Of a stretch of DNA of 42,392 nt, positions 1 to 6,958 are shown piece after piece; within the stretch, counting starts at the first letter, position 1, and each line of letters begins with the position of its first letter. A program made the position numbers and the translations under genes. The notes beneath the pieces are model-generated. The model did not search any database, was not told where the DNA came from, and saw only the letters and a program-made list of their open reading frames with translations. The stretch comes from Akkermansia sp. (GTDB lineage: Bacteria > Verrucomicrobiota > Verrucomicrobiia > Verrucomicrobiales > Akkermansiaceae), in assembly GCA_017435365.1 (NCBI GenBank), contig JAFSFD010000016.1, positions 1-42,392 of the forward strand, read 5' to 3'.

Positions 1-427
1 CTCATTTGATTACTACTCTTGGTGTTCCATGGCATAAAGTCATTATGCCACATGTCTCTCCAAAAGTGTAACCTATGTCCTGGAACTTGTGTTACCTATG
101 AGGTGGTACTTTTTTGTTACCCCTGTCCTGGGCGCGCGCCCGTGATGAACGCCTCTTTGAACCTCCTCCTCATTTCTTATCTTCTACCGGACGGAGACGA
201 GGGGAGGGCACGCTTTACTCGCTGCGATTCATATCAGCGGGGAACTCAAGTGGTCGTCTGTTACCGTGTAGACTGCCCGCAGGAGGCCTTTGTATACGAT
301 GCCGCGAAAGGCTCCCTTGCGGCGATGATGCATTTCAGCTTTGCTATAGCTGCTGTGTCACTGAGTGCTGTGTGAGTGCTTCTTGACTGGATGCAGCGGA
401 AGAAACGCCGTTGAGGAAGAGTTGTTA
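1..427. other. Gene-free left edge with short repeats
   Basis: No open frame here looks like a known protein, and those that cross it are short and of biased composition. The only structure I see is a set of three similar units at 66-86, 89-109 and 115-131, described separately. The rest, down to the stop codon of the ankyrin gene at 428, shows no clear promoter or hairpin. Confidence 0.5.
66..131. repeat. Three spaced copies of a gttacctatg-type unit, possible IS end
   Basis: Units beginning gtgtaacctatgtcctgg (66), gtgttacctatgaggtgg (89) and tgttacccctgtcctgg (115) recur with a 23-25 nt period. Multiple short terminal repeats of this general form are known from ends of IS21-like and IS481-like elements. 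No transposase is present inside the window, so this would be a remnant or the edge of an element lying to the left. The assignment is inference. Confidence 0.35.
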
Positions 428-1633
428 TCAGCTGAGCAGGAGCCAGAGGAAGCGCAGCACGACCAGGAGCAGGATGAAGTTCAGCAGCTTGTTGAACCAG
501 TAGCGGCGCTTCAGGGTGGTGAGTTTCTTCTTGAGCTCCGGGGCAGCGGCCAGGAGGAGGTGGATGATTTTGTTCCGGGTGGCGCGGGGGACGCGCAGCT
601 TGCGGGAGAGAAGGTAGGCATAGGCCAGCGGCGTATTGCCGTTGGCATCCGCTTCGGTGGGGCTGGCCCCGGCCTTGAGGAGGAGGGAGAGCATCTCCGG
701 CTGCCCGGAAGCAGCAGCAACATGGAGCAGGGTGGTATTGTTGTGCCTGACCCGCACATCCGCCCCGGCCTGGACAAGTAGTTCCACGCACCCGAAAGGG
801 GCTTTCTTCTCGAAGAATCTGATGGCAGCAGAGAGCAGGGGCGTGTGGCCGTTGAGGGAAACAGCGTTCACATCCGGACCGTGCTTCAGCACTTCTTCCA
901 TCTTTTTTTCCTGCTCAGGCCAGGGAGAAAGGGAATTGGCGGCGTGGTGCAGCAGGTTGGTGCCTTCATCGGTCACGGTGCTTACATCGGCCCCCAGCTG
1001 AATCAGTTCGCGCAGGTTCTCCGCGGTGCCGTAGTAGATGGTGGCCAGCGCCAGCGGGGTGAAGCCGGCTCCCTCGCGTGAGTTGATGTCAGCCCCGGCG
1101 GCGAGCAGCTGGCGGATGATTTCCATGTGGCCGTGGAAGGCGGCGCCGTGGATGGGCTGGTAGCCTTCCTTGTCGCGGCTGTTGGCATCTGCTCCGGCTG
1201 CCAGCAGGGCGCGGACTACCTCGGCGTTGCCGCTCTGGGCGGCATAGTGCAGCGGGGTGTCGCCCGGTTCGTTGCACAGGTGCACATCCGCCCCGGCGGC
1301 CAGCAGAAGCTGCACGCATTCCAGCTGGGTTTTGTCGGAAAGTTTTTTCAGGTCATTGTTATAGGCCACCACGTGCAGCGGGGTGGTCTGGTGAGCATCG
1401 GCCGCGTTCACATCTGCTCCCGCGGCCAGCAGCCGTTTCAGACATTCGATTTTGCCGAAGCGGGCAGCCATGTAGAGCGCGGTGACCTGGTTGAGCTCCA
1501 CCGCCTCGTCCGGGTTCGTCATCCGGGTATTCACATCTGCCCCCGCGGCCAGCAGCGCGTCAATCAGTTCCGGCTTGTTGCACGCCACAGCTGCATGCAA
1601 ATCTGCATTCGGGGGTGTTTTCTTACTGCTCAT
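428..1633 (-). CDS. Ankyrin-repeat protein with C-terminal membrane anchor
   Basis: 401 residues made almost entirely of about ten ankyrin repeats; the motif LLAAGAD recurs. Repeats 3, 7, 8 and 10 carry insertions, for example NDLKKLSDKTQ and RFFEKKAPFG. There is no signal peptide. The last 20 residues are a hydrophobic helix (NFILLLVVLRFLWLLLS) preceded by a basic patch (KKKLTTLKRRYW), so the protein should be tail-anchored with the repeats in the cytoplasm. Ankyrin repeats are protein-binding scaffolds and the partner is unknown. A promoter with TTGACA and TACAAT lies immediately upstream, with the -10 box only 6 nt from the ATG. It follows the RhuM-Fic/membrane gene pair on the same strand but has its own promoter. 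The fold is certain and the role unknown. Confidence 0.88.
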   Translation of the reverse strand: MSSKKTPPNADLHAAVACNKPELIDALLAAGADVNTRMTNPDEAVELNQVTALYMAARFGKIECLKRLLAAGADVNAADAHQTTPLHVVAYNNDLKKLSDKTQLECVQLLLAAGADVHLCNEPGDTPLHYAAQSGNAEVVRALLAAGADANSRDKEGYQPIHGAAFHGHMEIIRQLLAAGADINSREGAGFTPLALATIYYGTAENLRELIQLGADVSTVTDEGTNLLHHAANSLSPWPEQEKKMEEVLKHGPDVNAVSLNGHTPLLSAAIRFFEKKAPFGCVELLVQAGADVRVRHNNTTLLHVAAASGQPEMLSLLLKAGASPTEADANGNTPLAYAYLLSRKLRVPRATRNKIIHLLLAAAPELKKKLTTLKRRYWFNKLLNFILLLVVLRFLWLLLS

Positions 1634-1639
1634 GGGTGA

Positions 1640-1668
1640 ATTGTATAAAAAAGGAGAAGGTCTGTCAA
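1640..1668 (-). promoter_or_regulatory. Promoter of the ankyrin gene, leaderless type
   Basis: On the minus strand TTGACA (1663-1668), 17-nt spacer, TACAAT (1640-1645). Only 6 nt separate the -10 box from the ATG at 1633, so transcription should begin at or next to the start codon. Confidence 0.75.
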
Positions 1669-1683
1669 TTATGGAAAAAAAAG

Positions 1684-2313
1684 CTATTTCCGGTCAAAGA
1701 GGCGGTTGAAGAGGCAGAGCAGGAGCGGCAGCGGGAAGGTTATCAGGGCCAGGACTATAACAGAGGGGTCGAAGAATGGCCCATGAAGCTCGCCCGCCAG
1801 GGCTCTCAGAAAGATGATGGGGATGAACCAGAAACTGATCATCAGCACGACCAGCAGCTCCTTCCCGATTCGGGGGAGATTGGGATTGCGGAACACGGCG
1901 AAGGCTATAAGGGCCTGAATCATGCCAATGACCAGAACCCCGACCGCCATCGCAATCCAGGTTTCGTACTCCGCCAGATGATGTCTACGGGGTGTCAGCA
2001 GGGAAAACGGCAGGAACAGAGCGGTGTATGTGGCGGCTGCTGCCAGTGAGCTGGTGAGAAGCTGGCCAAAATCGGCGTTACCTGCTTTGATCTTGTTGAC
2101 ACGCGGTGCCCGGAACGCTGTTTGCGGCAAGCCCGGCAGCTCGCGGATGGGGTGCCATTCATCTGCATCGATGGCGGAGAAGAGGTATGCCTCCGTCACT
2201 TCGCCCTGCCTGACCAGCTCTGCTATGATATCCAGCGCCAGAGGCCCCATGGGGGCACAACCCGGCAGCTTCAGCATGTATTCTTGCGGTGTTGACTTAG
2301 AGCTTGCATTCAT
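1684..2313 (-). CDS. GYF_2-like domain membrane protein, four transmembrane helices
   Basis: 209 residues. Residues 20-65 (GPLALDIIAELVRQGEVT, then DEWHPIRELPGL) match the pattern of the GYF_2/DUF4339 domain, a small protein-interaction module often placed before membrane helices. About four hydrophobic segments follow (LLTSSLAAAATYTALFLPF, WIAMAVGVLVIGMIQALIA, LLVVLMISFWFIPIIFL, VIVLALITFPLPLLLCL). The start ATG overlaps the stop codon of the upstream RhuM-Fic gene by 4 nt, so the two are probably translationally coupled. The family gives no specific function. The GYF-like domain would face the cytoplasm if the N-terminus stays inside. Confidence 0.8.
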   Translation of the reverse strand: MNASSKSTPQEYMLKLPGCAPMGPLALDIIAELVRQGEVTEAYLFSAIDADEWHPIRELPGLPQTAFRAPRVNKIKAGNADFGQLLTSSLAAAATYTALFLPFSLLTPRRHHLAEYETWIAMAVGVLVIGMIQALIAFAVFRNPNLPRIGKELLVVLMISFWFIPIIFLRALAGELHGPFFDPSVIVLALITFPLPLLLCLFNRLFDRK

Positions 2314-3272
2314 GGCTGCATGCAGTTGAGGATAACGGAAATGATGGTTTCCATCTCATCCGGACGGGATTCGGCAATGAGGATGACCAGCGCCACGAGG
2401 GTGGCATCGGCCAGTCGTTTGTTGCCGTTGAGAAAAAGCGCGTTGTTACGGTCGAGGAAATACAGGAACACGGCGGCGGCAATGCGTTTGTTGCCGTCGA
2501 AGAAAGCGTGGTTCTTGACAGTGAAGTAGAGCAGACGGGCAGCTTTTTCCTCCATGGTGGGGTAGATATCTGCCCCACCGAAGCTCTGGTAGATATTGCC
2601 CAAGGCCCCGCGGAATGAATCGTCTTTTTCCCGGCCGAAGAGATCGGATTCAGCGCCAAAGCTCATGCTGTCGATGAGTTTGCGGCATTCATCGTACTCC
2701 AGCACATAGCACTGGGTGGAGCCTGCCGGGCGGGTAAGACACTGGTGGTCGTAGTCATCCAGCAGGTTCAATCCCGTGCTGTAGTGCTCGATGACATCCA
2801 GCACCTGCCGCGCATCCAGCCGGTTTTCCACCCGGCGCATCAGCTGAACCACCTGTCCCAGCTGCTGCAGCCGCTTTTCATGCACCACGTAGCCCCGAAC
2901 CAGGTACTCGCGAAGGCGCTGTGTAGCCCAGATGCGGAATTGTGTGCCACGCCGTGTATTGACGCGGTACCCCACGGAAAGAATCATGTCCAGGTTGTAG
3001 AAATTGACCGGACGCCGCACGTTTCGCGAGCCTTCTTTTCGAACTATTAAAATTTCTTTAATAGTTCCCTCTTCTTGAAGCTCAGCTTCTTGAAGGATAT
3101 TTTTGATATGCACGTTGATGTTGGCTACCGTTGTCTGGAACAACTCGGCCATCATCTGCTGGGTCATCCACAGAGTGTCCTCCTGCAGTCGGACATCGAG
3201 CTGCACCTGCCCATCGGGGGAGGTGTAGAGCAGAATCTCGCTATTGGGAATTGTAGGGGGTGTTTGATTCAT
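2310..3272 (-). CDS. RhuM-family protein fused to a Fic/Doc domain
   Basis: 320 residues. The N-terminal half (LLYTSPDGQVQLDVRLQE, LWMTQQMMAELFQTT, NFYNLDMILSVGYRVNTRRG) is typical of the RhuM family, whose N-terminus resembles phage KilA-N/Bro DNA-binding modules. The C-terminus carries HAFFDGNKRIAA, a Fic/Doc core closer to Doc (HxFxDxNKR) than to the AMPylase form HxFxxGNGR. Fic proteins transfer AMP to target proteins and Doc phosphorylates EF-Tu; which reaction applies here is not known. I see no clear inhibitory [ST]xxxE[GN] helix. The gene overlaps the next (GYF_2-like membrane protein) by 4 nt. RhuM-Fic genes are scattered in gut bacteria and often occur in accessory DNA. Confidence 0.88.
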   Translation of the reverse strand: MNQTPPTIPNSEILLYTSPDGQVQLDVRLQEDTLWMTQQMMAELFQTTVANINVHIKNILQEAELQEEGTIKEILIVRKEGSRNVRRPVNFYNLDMILSVGYRVNTRRGTQFRIWATQRLREYLVRGYVVHEKRLQQLGQVVQLMRRVENRLDARQVLDVIEHYSTGLNLLDDYDHQCLTRPAGSTQCYVLEYDECRKLIDSMSFGAESDLFGREKDDSFRGALGNIYQSFGGADIYPTMEEKAARLLYFTVKNHAFFDGNKRIAAAVFLYFLDRNNALFLNGNKRLADATLVALVILIAESRPDEMETIISVILNCMQP

Positions 3273-3327
3273 AGAGATGGGTAAGACAGTTGGAGAACTA
3301 CGTAGTCAGAGCCCCGTCGGACTTCAA

Positions 3328-3348
3328 ATTAATCACTAATCATTAATC
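3328..3348. repeat. Heptanucleotide tandem repeat (attaatc/actaatc/attaatc)
   Basis: Three heptads attaatc, actaatc, attaatc run into the tsaE stop codon. The same heptad attaatc also occurs at the end of the kinase gene near 8658. The repeat resembles in style, not in sequence, the heptads of the 8442-8587 element. Confidence 0.6.
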
Positions 3349-3793
3349 ATTCCACCAGGGTGACGGTGCGGGTGTTCTCGCCGCTGTGGCGGAGCACGAG
3401 CCAGCGGGTATCGGCGGGCATGAGCGCGCCCTCGAAACGGTCGGCCCATTCCACCAGCAGGATGCGGCCGCTGGTCAGGTATTCATCCCAGCCGATGCCG
3501 ATGGCCTCCTGCGGGCTCTTCATGCGGTAGAAATCGAAGTGCGCCACGGGCAGGGCGCCGTCATCATGCTCATGCACCAGGGAGAAAGTGGGGCTGGCGG
3601 CAGGGTTGCCGGCGCCCAGCCCTTCCAATATACCCTGCACCAGGTGGGTCTTGCCCGCCCCCAGGTCACCCACCAGGCCGAAAACCTGCCCGGCTTCCAG
3701 TTCGGCTGCCATGCGGCGCCCAAGCGCTACCATCCCGGCCTCCGATGTGACCTCAATTGGAGAATTTTTAAAAATTTTCTGCAAATTTTTCAT
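3347..3793 (-). CDS. tsaE: tRNA threonylcarbamoyladenosine synthesis ATPase TsaE
   Basis: 148 residues, the usual length for TsaE. The Walker A motif GDLGAGKTHLVQGI is at residues 42-55. SPTFSLVHEH and HFDFYRM follow, and LLVEWADR carries the Walker B-like segment, all in the conserved TsaE order. TsaE is the ATPase that works with TsaB and TsaD to place the threonylcarbamoyl group on A37 of ANN-decoding tRNAs. It is divergent from rplU with about 90 bp between the starts. The ATG at 3793 is the only start that keeps the N-terminus at normal length. Neither tsaB nor tsaD is in the window. Confidence 0.93.
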   Translation of the reverse strand: MKNLQKIFKNSPIEVTSEAGMVALGRRMAAELEAGQVFGLVGDLGAGKTHLVQGILEGLGAGNPAASPTFSLVHEHDDGALPVAHFDFYRMKSPQEAIGIGWDEYLTSGRILLVEWADRFEGALMPADTRWLVLRHSGENTRTVTLVE

Positions 3794-3811
3794 TTTAGTG
3801 TGAAATTTTTC

Positions 3812-3839
3812 TTTACAAATGCGCTTGCGTGCCTATAAT
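3812..3839 (+). promoter_or_regulatory. Promoter of rplU-rpmA
   Basis: TTTACA (3812-3817), 16-nt spacer, perfect TATAAT (3834-3839). Transcription should start near 3846, giving a leader of about 39 nt before rplU. It is one of the best promoter matches in the window, as expected for a ribosomal operon. Confidence 0.8.
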
Positions 3840-3884
3840 GTGCCAGCCCGCATGAGTGGGTGCAACATCAAAATTCTGAAAATT

Positions 3885-4205
3885 ATGGCATACGCAGTTT
3901 TCACTTCCGGCAGCAAGCAGTACCGTGTGACGGTCGGTGATATCCTCACCGTGGACCGCCTCGCTGGTCTGGAGAAGGATGGCGAGACCACGTTCGACCA
4001 GGTGCTCCTGGTGGAGAACGAGGGTGAGACGAAGGTGGGTGCTCCCACGGTGGCAGGTGCAACGGTGACGGCCAAGGTGCTGGATCCGGAGGCTCGTGGC
4101 GCCAAGGGTATCGCTTTCAAGTTCAAGCGCCGCAAGGGTTTCCACAAGAAGAAGGGTTTCCGCGCCGCTCTTACCAAGGTGCAGATTACCGCTATCAACG
4201 CCTGA
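3885..4205 (+). CDS. rplU: 50S ribosomal protein L21
   Basis: 106 residues starting MAYAVFTSGSKQYRV, the conserved L21 N-terminus. The hallmark C-terminal segment KFKRRKGFHKKKGFR is the 23S rRNA-binding loop. The ATG at 3885 is chosen because an in-frame start further upstream (3819) would overlap the promoter. No Shine-Dalgarno is visible (aaaatt before the ATG). It is followed 35 nt later by rpmA, the universal L21-L27 pair. Confidence 0.97.
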   Translation: MAYAVFTSGSKQYRVTVGDILTVDRLAGLEKDGETTFDQVLLVENEGETKVGAPTVAGATVTAKVLDPEARGAKGIAFKFKRRKGFHKKKGFRAALTKVQITAINA

Positions 4206-4240
4206 TTATTAACCCCTATCCCATAGATAACTAACTAGTC

Positions 4241-4489
4241 ATGGCACATAAGAAAGGTCAAGGTTCCGTCCGTAACGGTCGCGATTCCCGCAGCAAGCGT
4301 CTCGGCGTGAAGAAGTTTGGTGGTCAGACCGTGATCGCCGGCAACATCATCGTCCGTCAGCGTGGCACCAAGTTCCATCCCGGCAAGGGCGTGGGCATGG
4401 GCCGCGATTACACGATTTTCTCCCTGGTTGATGGCCGCGTGTTCTTCGATCGCGAAGGCCGCCGCGTCAACGTTGCTCCCGAGGCCTGA
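4241..4489 (+). CDS. rpmA: 50S ribosomal protein L27
   Basis: 82 residues. [37 protein letters not shown] and [20 protein letters not shown] are the standard L27 blocks. The N-terminal tail of L27 reaches the peptidyl-transferase centre. It begins directly with MAHKKG, so there is no cleavable Firmicutes-type N-terminal extension. It is the last gene of the rplU operon, and a strong hairpin terminator follows at 4512-4546. Confidence 0.97.
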   Translation: MAHKKGQGSVRNGRDSRSKRLGVKKFGGQTVIAGNIIVRQRGTKFHPGKGVGMGRDYTIFSLVDGRVFFDREGRRVNVAPEA

Positions 4490-4511
4490 TTTCCAGGTAT
4501 CTGAAGCAGAT

Positions 4512-4546
4512 AAAAACCCCGCCACCTGCACGGTGGTGGGGTTTTT
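4512..4546. terminator. Bidirectional intrinsic terminator after rpmA
   Basis: A 15-bp inverted repeat (4512-4526 with 4532-4546, one G-T pair, 5-nt loop) has A5 on one side and T5 on the other. It can stop rplU-rpmA on the plus strand and the barrel gene (ending at 4600) on the minus strand. Confidence 0.92.
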
Positions 4547-4599
4547 ACATTGAGGGGTGGGAAGAGGCGGGCGGTTCAGGTATGAGGTGAAGCGCGGGC

Positions 4600-5202
4600 T
4601 CAGAATTTCCAGTCGATACCGGCGGAGATGATATGCTGGCCGAAGGTGTCGTCGTGGTGGGTATTGGTGTAGGTGCGTCCGAATTCGTAACCGATGTGGG
4701 CATAAATCCGCTCGCTGCATTGGACTTTGAGGCCACCGCCGGCGGAGAAGGTGAATCCGTTGCAGGTGGCGGACTCCCGGTGCAGGTGGGATTTTTCCTT
4801 GTAATGCCCCACGGCCCAGCCGGCTTTGCCGCCCAGGAAGAGGAAGGTCTCTTCACCCAGGCCGATATTGAGCGTGTATCCGGCGGTGATGGGGAGGAGG
4901 AAGAGGTCCTGGTGAGCGCGGGCATCGTGCCGGCGGCGGTGACCGTCGCCCCACTGGGGGGCGGCATTGATTCCGAATTCGTGGCGGATGGCAGAGTCTT
5001 CGTTGCTATACAGTTCCAGACCGCTGCGGAAGCCCCAGGTATCGGGCGTGTGTTTGGCGCCGACGGCGTAGAGGCCCTGCAGCCGCCAGTTGGGCTGCCA
5101 GTCTGCCGGGGTGAGTCCGCCGGCGGGAGGGGTGGGCAGGTAGTAAGGGGCGGCACTGGCGGCGGTGCAGAGGGCGAGCAGGTAGAGGGGTATTTTCTTC
5201 AT
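4600..5202 (-). CDS. Outer-membrane beta-barrel protein
   Basis: 200 residues with a signal peptide (MKKIPLYLLALCTAASA, cleavage likely before APYY). The body has alternating polar/hydrophobic strands separated by short turns: LQGLYAVGAKHT, WGFRSGLELY, RHEFGINAAP, DLFLLPITAGYTLNIG, FLFLGGKAGWAVGHY, FTFSAGGGLKVQ, AHIGYEFGRTY, HIISAGIDWKF. It ends in Phe, the usual C-terminal signal for BAM-assisted insertion. The size suggests an 8-stranded barrel of the OmpA/OprF-like or porin_4-like superfamily. The function is unknown. It has its own promoter with the -10 box 9 nt from the start. Confidence 0.82.
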   Translation of the reverse strand: MKKIPLYLLALCTAASAAPYYLPTPPAGGLTPADWQPNWRLQGLYAVGAKHTPDTWGFRSGLELYSNEDSAIRHEFGINAAPQWGDGHRRRHDARAHQDLFLLPITAGYTLNIGLGEETFLFLGGKAGWAVGHYKEKSHLHRESATCNGFTFSAGGGLKVQCSERIYAHIGYEFGRTYTNTHHDDTFGQHIISAGIDWKF

Positions 5203-5211
5203 GGCCCTTCC

Positions 5212-5240
5212 TGTTTAGCACAGGTGGGGCGGGGGTGCAA
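5212..5240 (-). promoter_or_regulatory. Promoter of the outer-membrane barrel gene
   Basis: Minus strand: TTGCAC (5235-5240), 17-nt spacer, TAAACA (5212-5217), then 9 nt to the ATG at 5202. The predicted start site lies 2-3 nt before the ATG. Confidence 0.65.
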
Positions 5241-5278
5241 GTTGTTAGCGCTAACTGTTGGCGTTGCGGCGGGTGCCG

Positions 5279-5944
5279 CTACACGCCCTTTTTGTCGTCC
5301 CAGAGGGTGAGGTGGAGGCGGTCGCCCAGGCGCACACGGTGGCGCAGGCACATATCCACCACGGCGGGGCGGGCGTTTTCGAGCGCGGCGCGGGTGGTAG
5401 CGCAAGGCATGAGGATGATGCGCTGCGGCGGGAGGTTCAGCGCTTCGATGGCAGGCCAGTCCTCCTCGCCCTGCACCACAAATTTGAACCAGGCCTGCGG
5501 CAGGGTGGCAAAGTGCGCCAGCACCTCCGGCTTGAGAGCTTTATCGCGCGGGTTGCCGGAGTGGATGAGCTTGGGGGAAATATTCCACTGATTGATGCGC
5601 TGCTCCAGCTCCGGGGTGGGGCAGAGGGTTCCGTTTGTCTCGACTTCAACATGCATGCCGACGGGCAGGAGGGCGAGCAGGCGGGTGAGGGCGGCCTGCT
5701 GGAGCAGGGGCTCACCGCCGGTTATGACAAGTGAATGGCAGTTGAAATCCTGAATCAGGGAGGCCACATCTCCCGTGGAACAAAGGATGCCGTTTCCCCA
5801 CGAGTGCTTGGTATCGCACCACTTACAGGCCAGGTTGCAGCCTGCGAGTCGCAGAAAGACCGCCGGGGTGCCGCAGCGGGTTCCCTCCCCTTGCAGGGAG
5901 TAAAATATCTCAGGGGCTGAATTCAGGCGTGCAATGTTTAACAT
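5279..5944 (-). CDS. queE: 7-carboxy-7-deazaguanine synthase QueE (radical SAM)
   Basis: 221 residues. The N-terminus EIFYSLQGEGTRCGTPAVFLRLAGCNLACKWCD has the QueE fingerprint: FYSLQGEG, then the radical-SAM cysteine motif CNLACKWC (C-x3-C-x2-C), then the TKHSW segment. LVITGGEPLLQ is the GGEP motif binding S-adenosylmethionine. QueE converts 6-carboxytetrahydropterin to 7-carboxy-7-deazaguanine in the queuosine/7-deazaguanine pathway. No other que gene is in the window. It is divergent from the phosphatase gene, with 23 bp between the starts. Confidence 0.93.
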   Translation of the reverse strand: MLNIARLNSAPEIFYSLQGEGTRCGTPAVFLRLAGCNLACKWCDTKHSWGNGILCSTGDVASLIQDFNCHSLVITGGEPLLQQAALTRLLALLPVGMHVEVETNGTLCPTPELEQRINQWNISPKLIHSGNPRDKALKPEVLAHFATLPQAWFKFVVQGEEDWPAIEALNLPPQRIILMPCATTRAALENARPAVVDMCLRHRVRLGDRLHLTLWDDKKGV

Positions 5945-5967
5945 GGTGTGATAGAATATGCAGTGAT

Positions 5968-6501
5968 ATGGATGTACATACCAGAATTGGCGATGATGGT
6001 CAACCGGAATCTGCGCAGCAGGTGTTCCGTGTGCTTTTTGTGTGCCTGGGCAATATCTGCCGCTCGGTGGCCGCAGAGCATACGTTCAACGCGGCGGTGC
6101 TGGCTGCCGGGCTTTCCGACCATGTGGAGTCGGATTCCTGCGGCACGGCGGCCTACCATCTGGGTGAGAAGCCGGATTCCCGCATGCTGGATGCCCTGGC
6201 CCGCGCCGGCTTTGTTTACAATGGCCACCGGGGGCGCCAGTTCAGCCGCAAGGATTTCGCAGCGTTTGACCTCATTGTGCCCCAGGATGATGCCAACTAT
6301 GAAGATGTGATAGCCCTGGCGAGCACCCCGGAAGAGATGGCCAAGGTGGTGCCCATGAGCGCCTGGTTTCCGGATGATTGCCCGCTGCATGAGGTCCCGG
6401 ATCCCTACTACGGCGGCATGAAGGGCTTTGATGAAGTGGTGGAGCTCCTGGCGGCCGCCACCGCGCAGATGGCAAGCGATATTGCCCGCGCTGAATCTTA
6501 A
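5968..6501 (+). CDS. Low-molecular-weight protein-tyrosine phosphatase
   Basis: 177 residues. The P-loop CLGNICRS (C-x5-R-S) near residue 27 and the acid loop DPYYGG near residue 148 are both present and define the family. DDANYEDV matches the substrate loop of bacterial LMW-PTPs. These enzymes hydrolyse phosphotyrosine through a cysteinyl-phosphate intermediate and often control capsule/exopolysaccharide tyrosine kinases. No BY-kinase is seen nearby. I chose the ATG at 5968 because upstream in-frame starts lie inside queE. A TAGAAT at 5952-5957, 10 nt before the start, may be its -10 box, but the -35 is poor. Confidence 0.92.
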   Translation: MDVHTRIGDDGQPESAQQVFRVLFVCLGNICRSVAAEHTFNAAVLAAGLSDHVESDSCGTAAYHLGEKPDSRMLDALARAGFVYNGHRGRQFSRKDFAAFDLIVPQDDANYEDVIALASTPEEMAKVVPMSAWFPDDCPLHEVPDPYYGGMKGFDEVVELLAAATAQMASDIARAES

Positions 6502-6514
6502 GCGTTTTCCTGAT

Positions 6515-6958
6515 ATGAAAAAATTAGCAGTGAGTGTTCTGTGTGCAGCCATGCTGAGCGGGTGCCTGCACCCCACGGGCTCGGTGAGCGAAGATGCGGT
6601 GCTGGAGATGCTGGATTCTCCGAAACTGGCGGTGACCCCTTACCAGCCGGCCTGGCTGAATGAGGGTGGTGAGGAAATCTGGCCGCTGAGTGAGGCGGAC
6701 CGCCTCACGCTCTGCGGTATACTGAAAGCCGGCGAGGAACGCGACGTGCCGGAACTGGCCTACCAGACGGATGATGAGCATAATCCGCTGGTGCAGAATC
6801 GTTTTTATATCTATGCGATGAATGGGCAGTGCCTGGCGGCCACCGTGCTGGATAAGCGCGTGGTGATGCACGATGTGGTGCTGACGGAGGAGCAGGAGAA
6901 GGAGTTGTACCAACTTCTGAAACCGTACCTGAAAAACGTGTTCAAGGGACTGAGGTGA
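6515..6958 (+). CDS. Lipoprotein of unknown function
   Basis: 147 residues. The signal MKKLAVSVLCAAMLSGC ends in a canonical lipobox (L-S-G-C17), so the mature protein is lipid-anchored. The rest is an acidic soluble domain with a hydrophobic core segment (NRFYIYAMNGQCLAATVLD) and a C-terminal helix (EEQEKELYQLLKPYLKNVF). I recognise no family. It starts 13 nt after the phosphatase and its TGA overlaps the GTG start of the next lipoprotein, so these genes form one coupled transcription unit. Confidence 0.8.
   Translation: MKKLAVSVLCAAMLSGCLHPTGSVSEDAVLEMLDSPKLAVTPYQPAWLNEGGEEIWPLSEADRLTLCGILKAGEERDVPELAYQTDDEHNPLVQNRFYIYAMNGQCLAATVLDKRVVMHDVVLTEEQEKELYQLLKPYLKNVFKGLR

Noticed and set aside
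19..375. Open frame on the plus strand at the left edge (118 codons)
   Set aside because: It crosses the tandem repeat units, is Cys-rich with no domain pattern, and an overlapping second frame is equally open.
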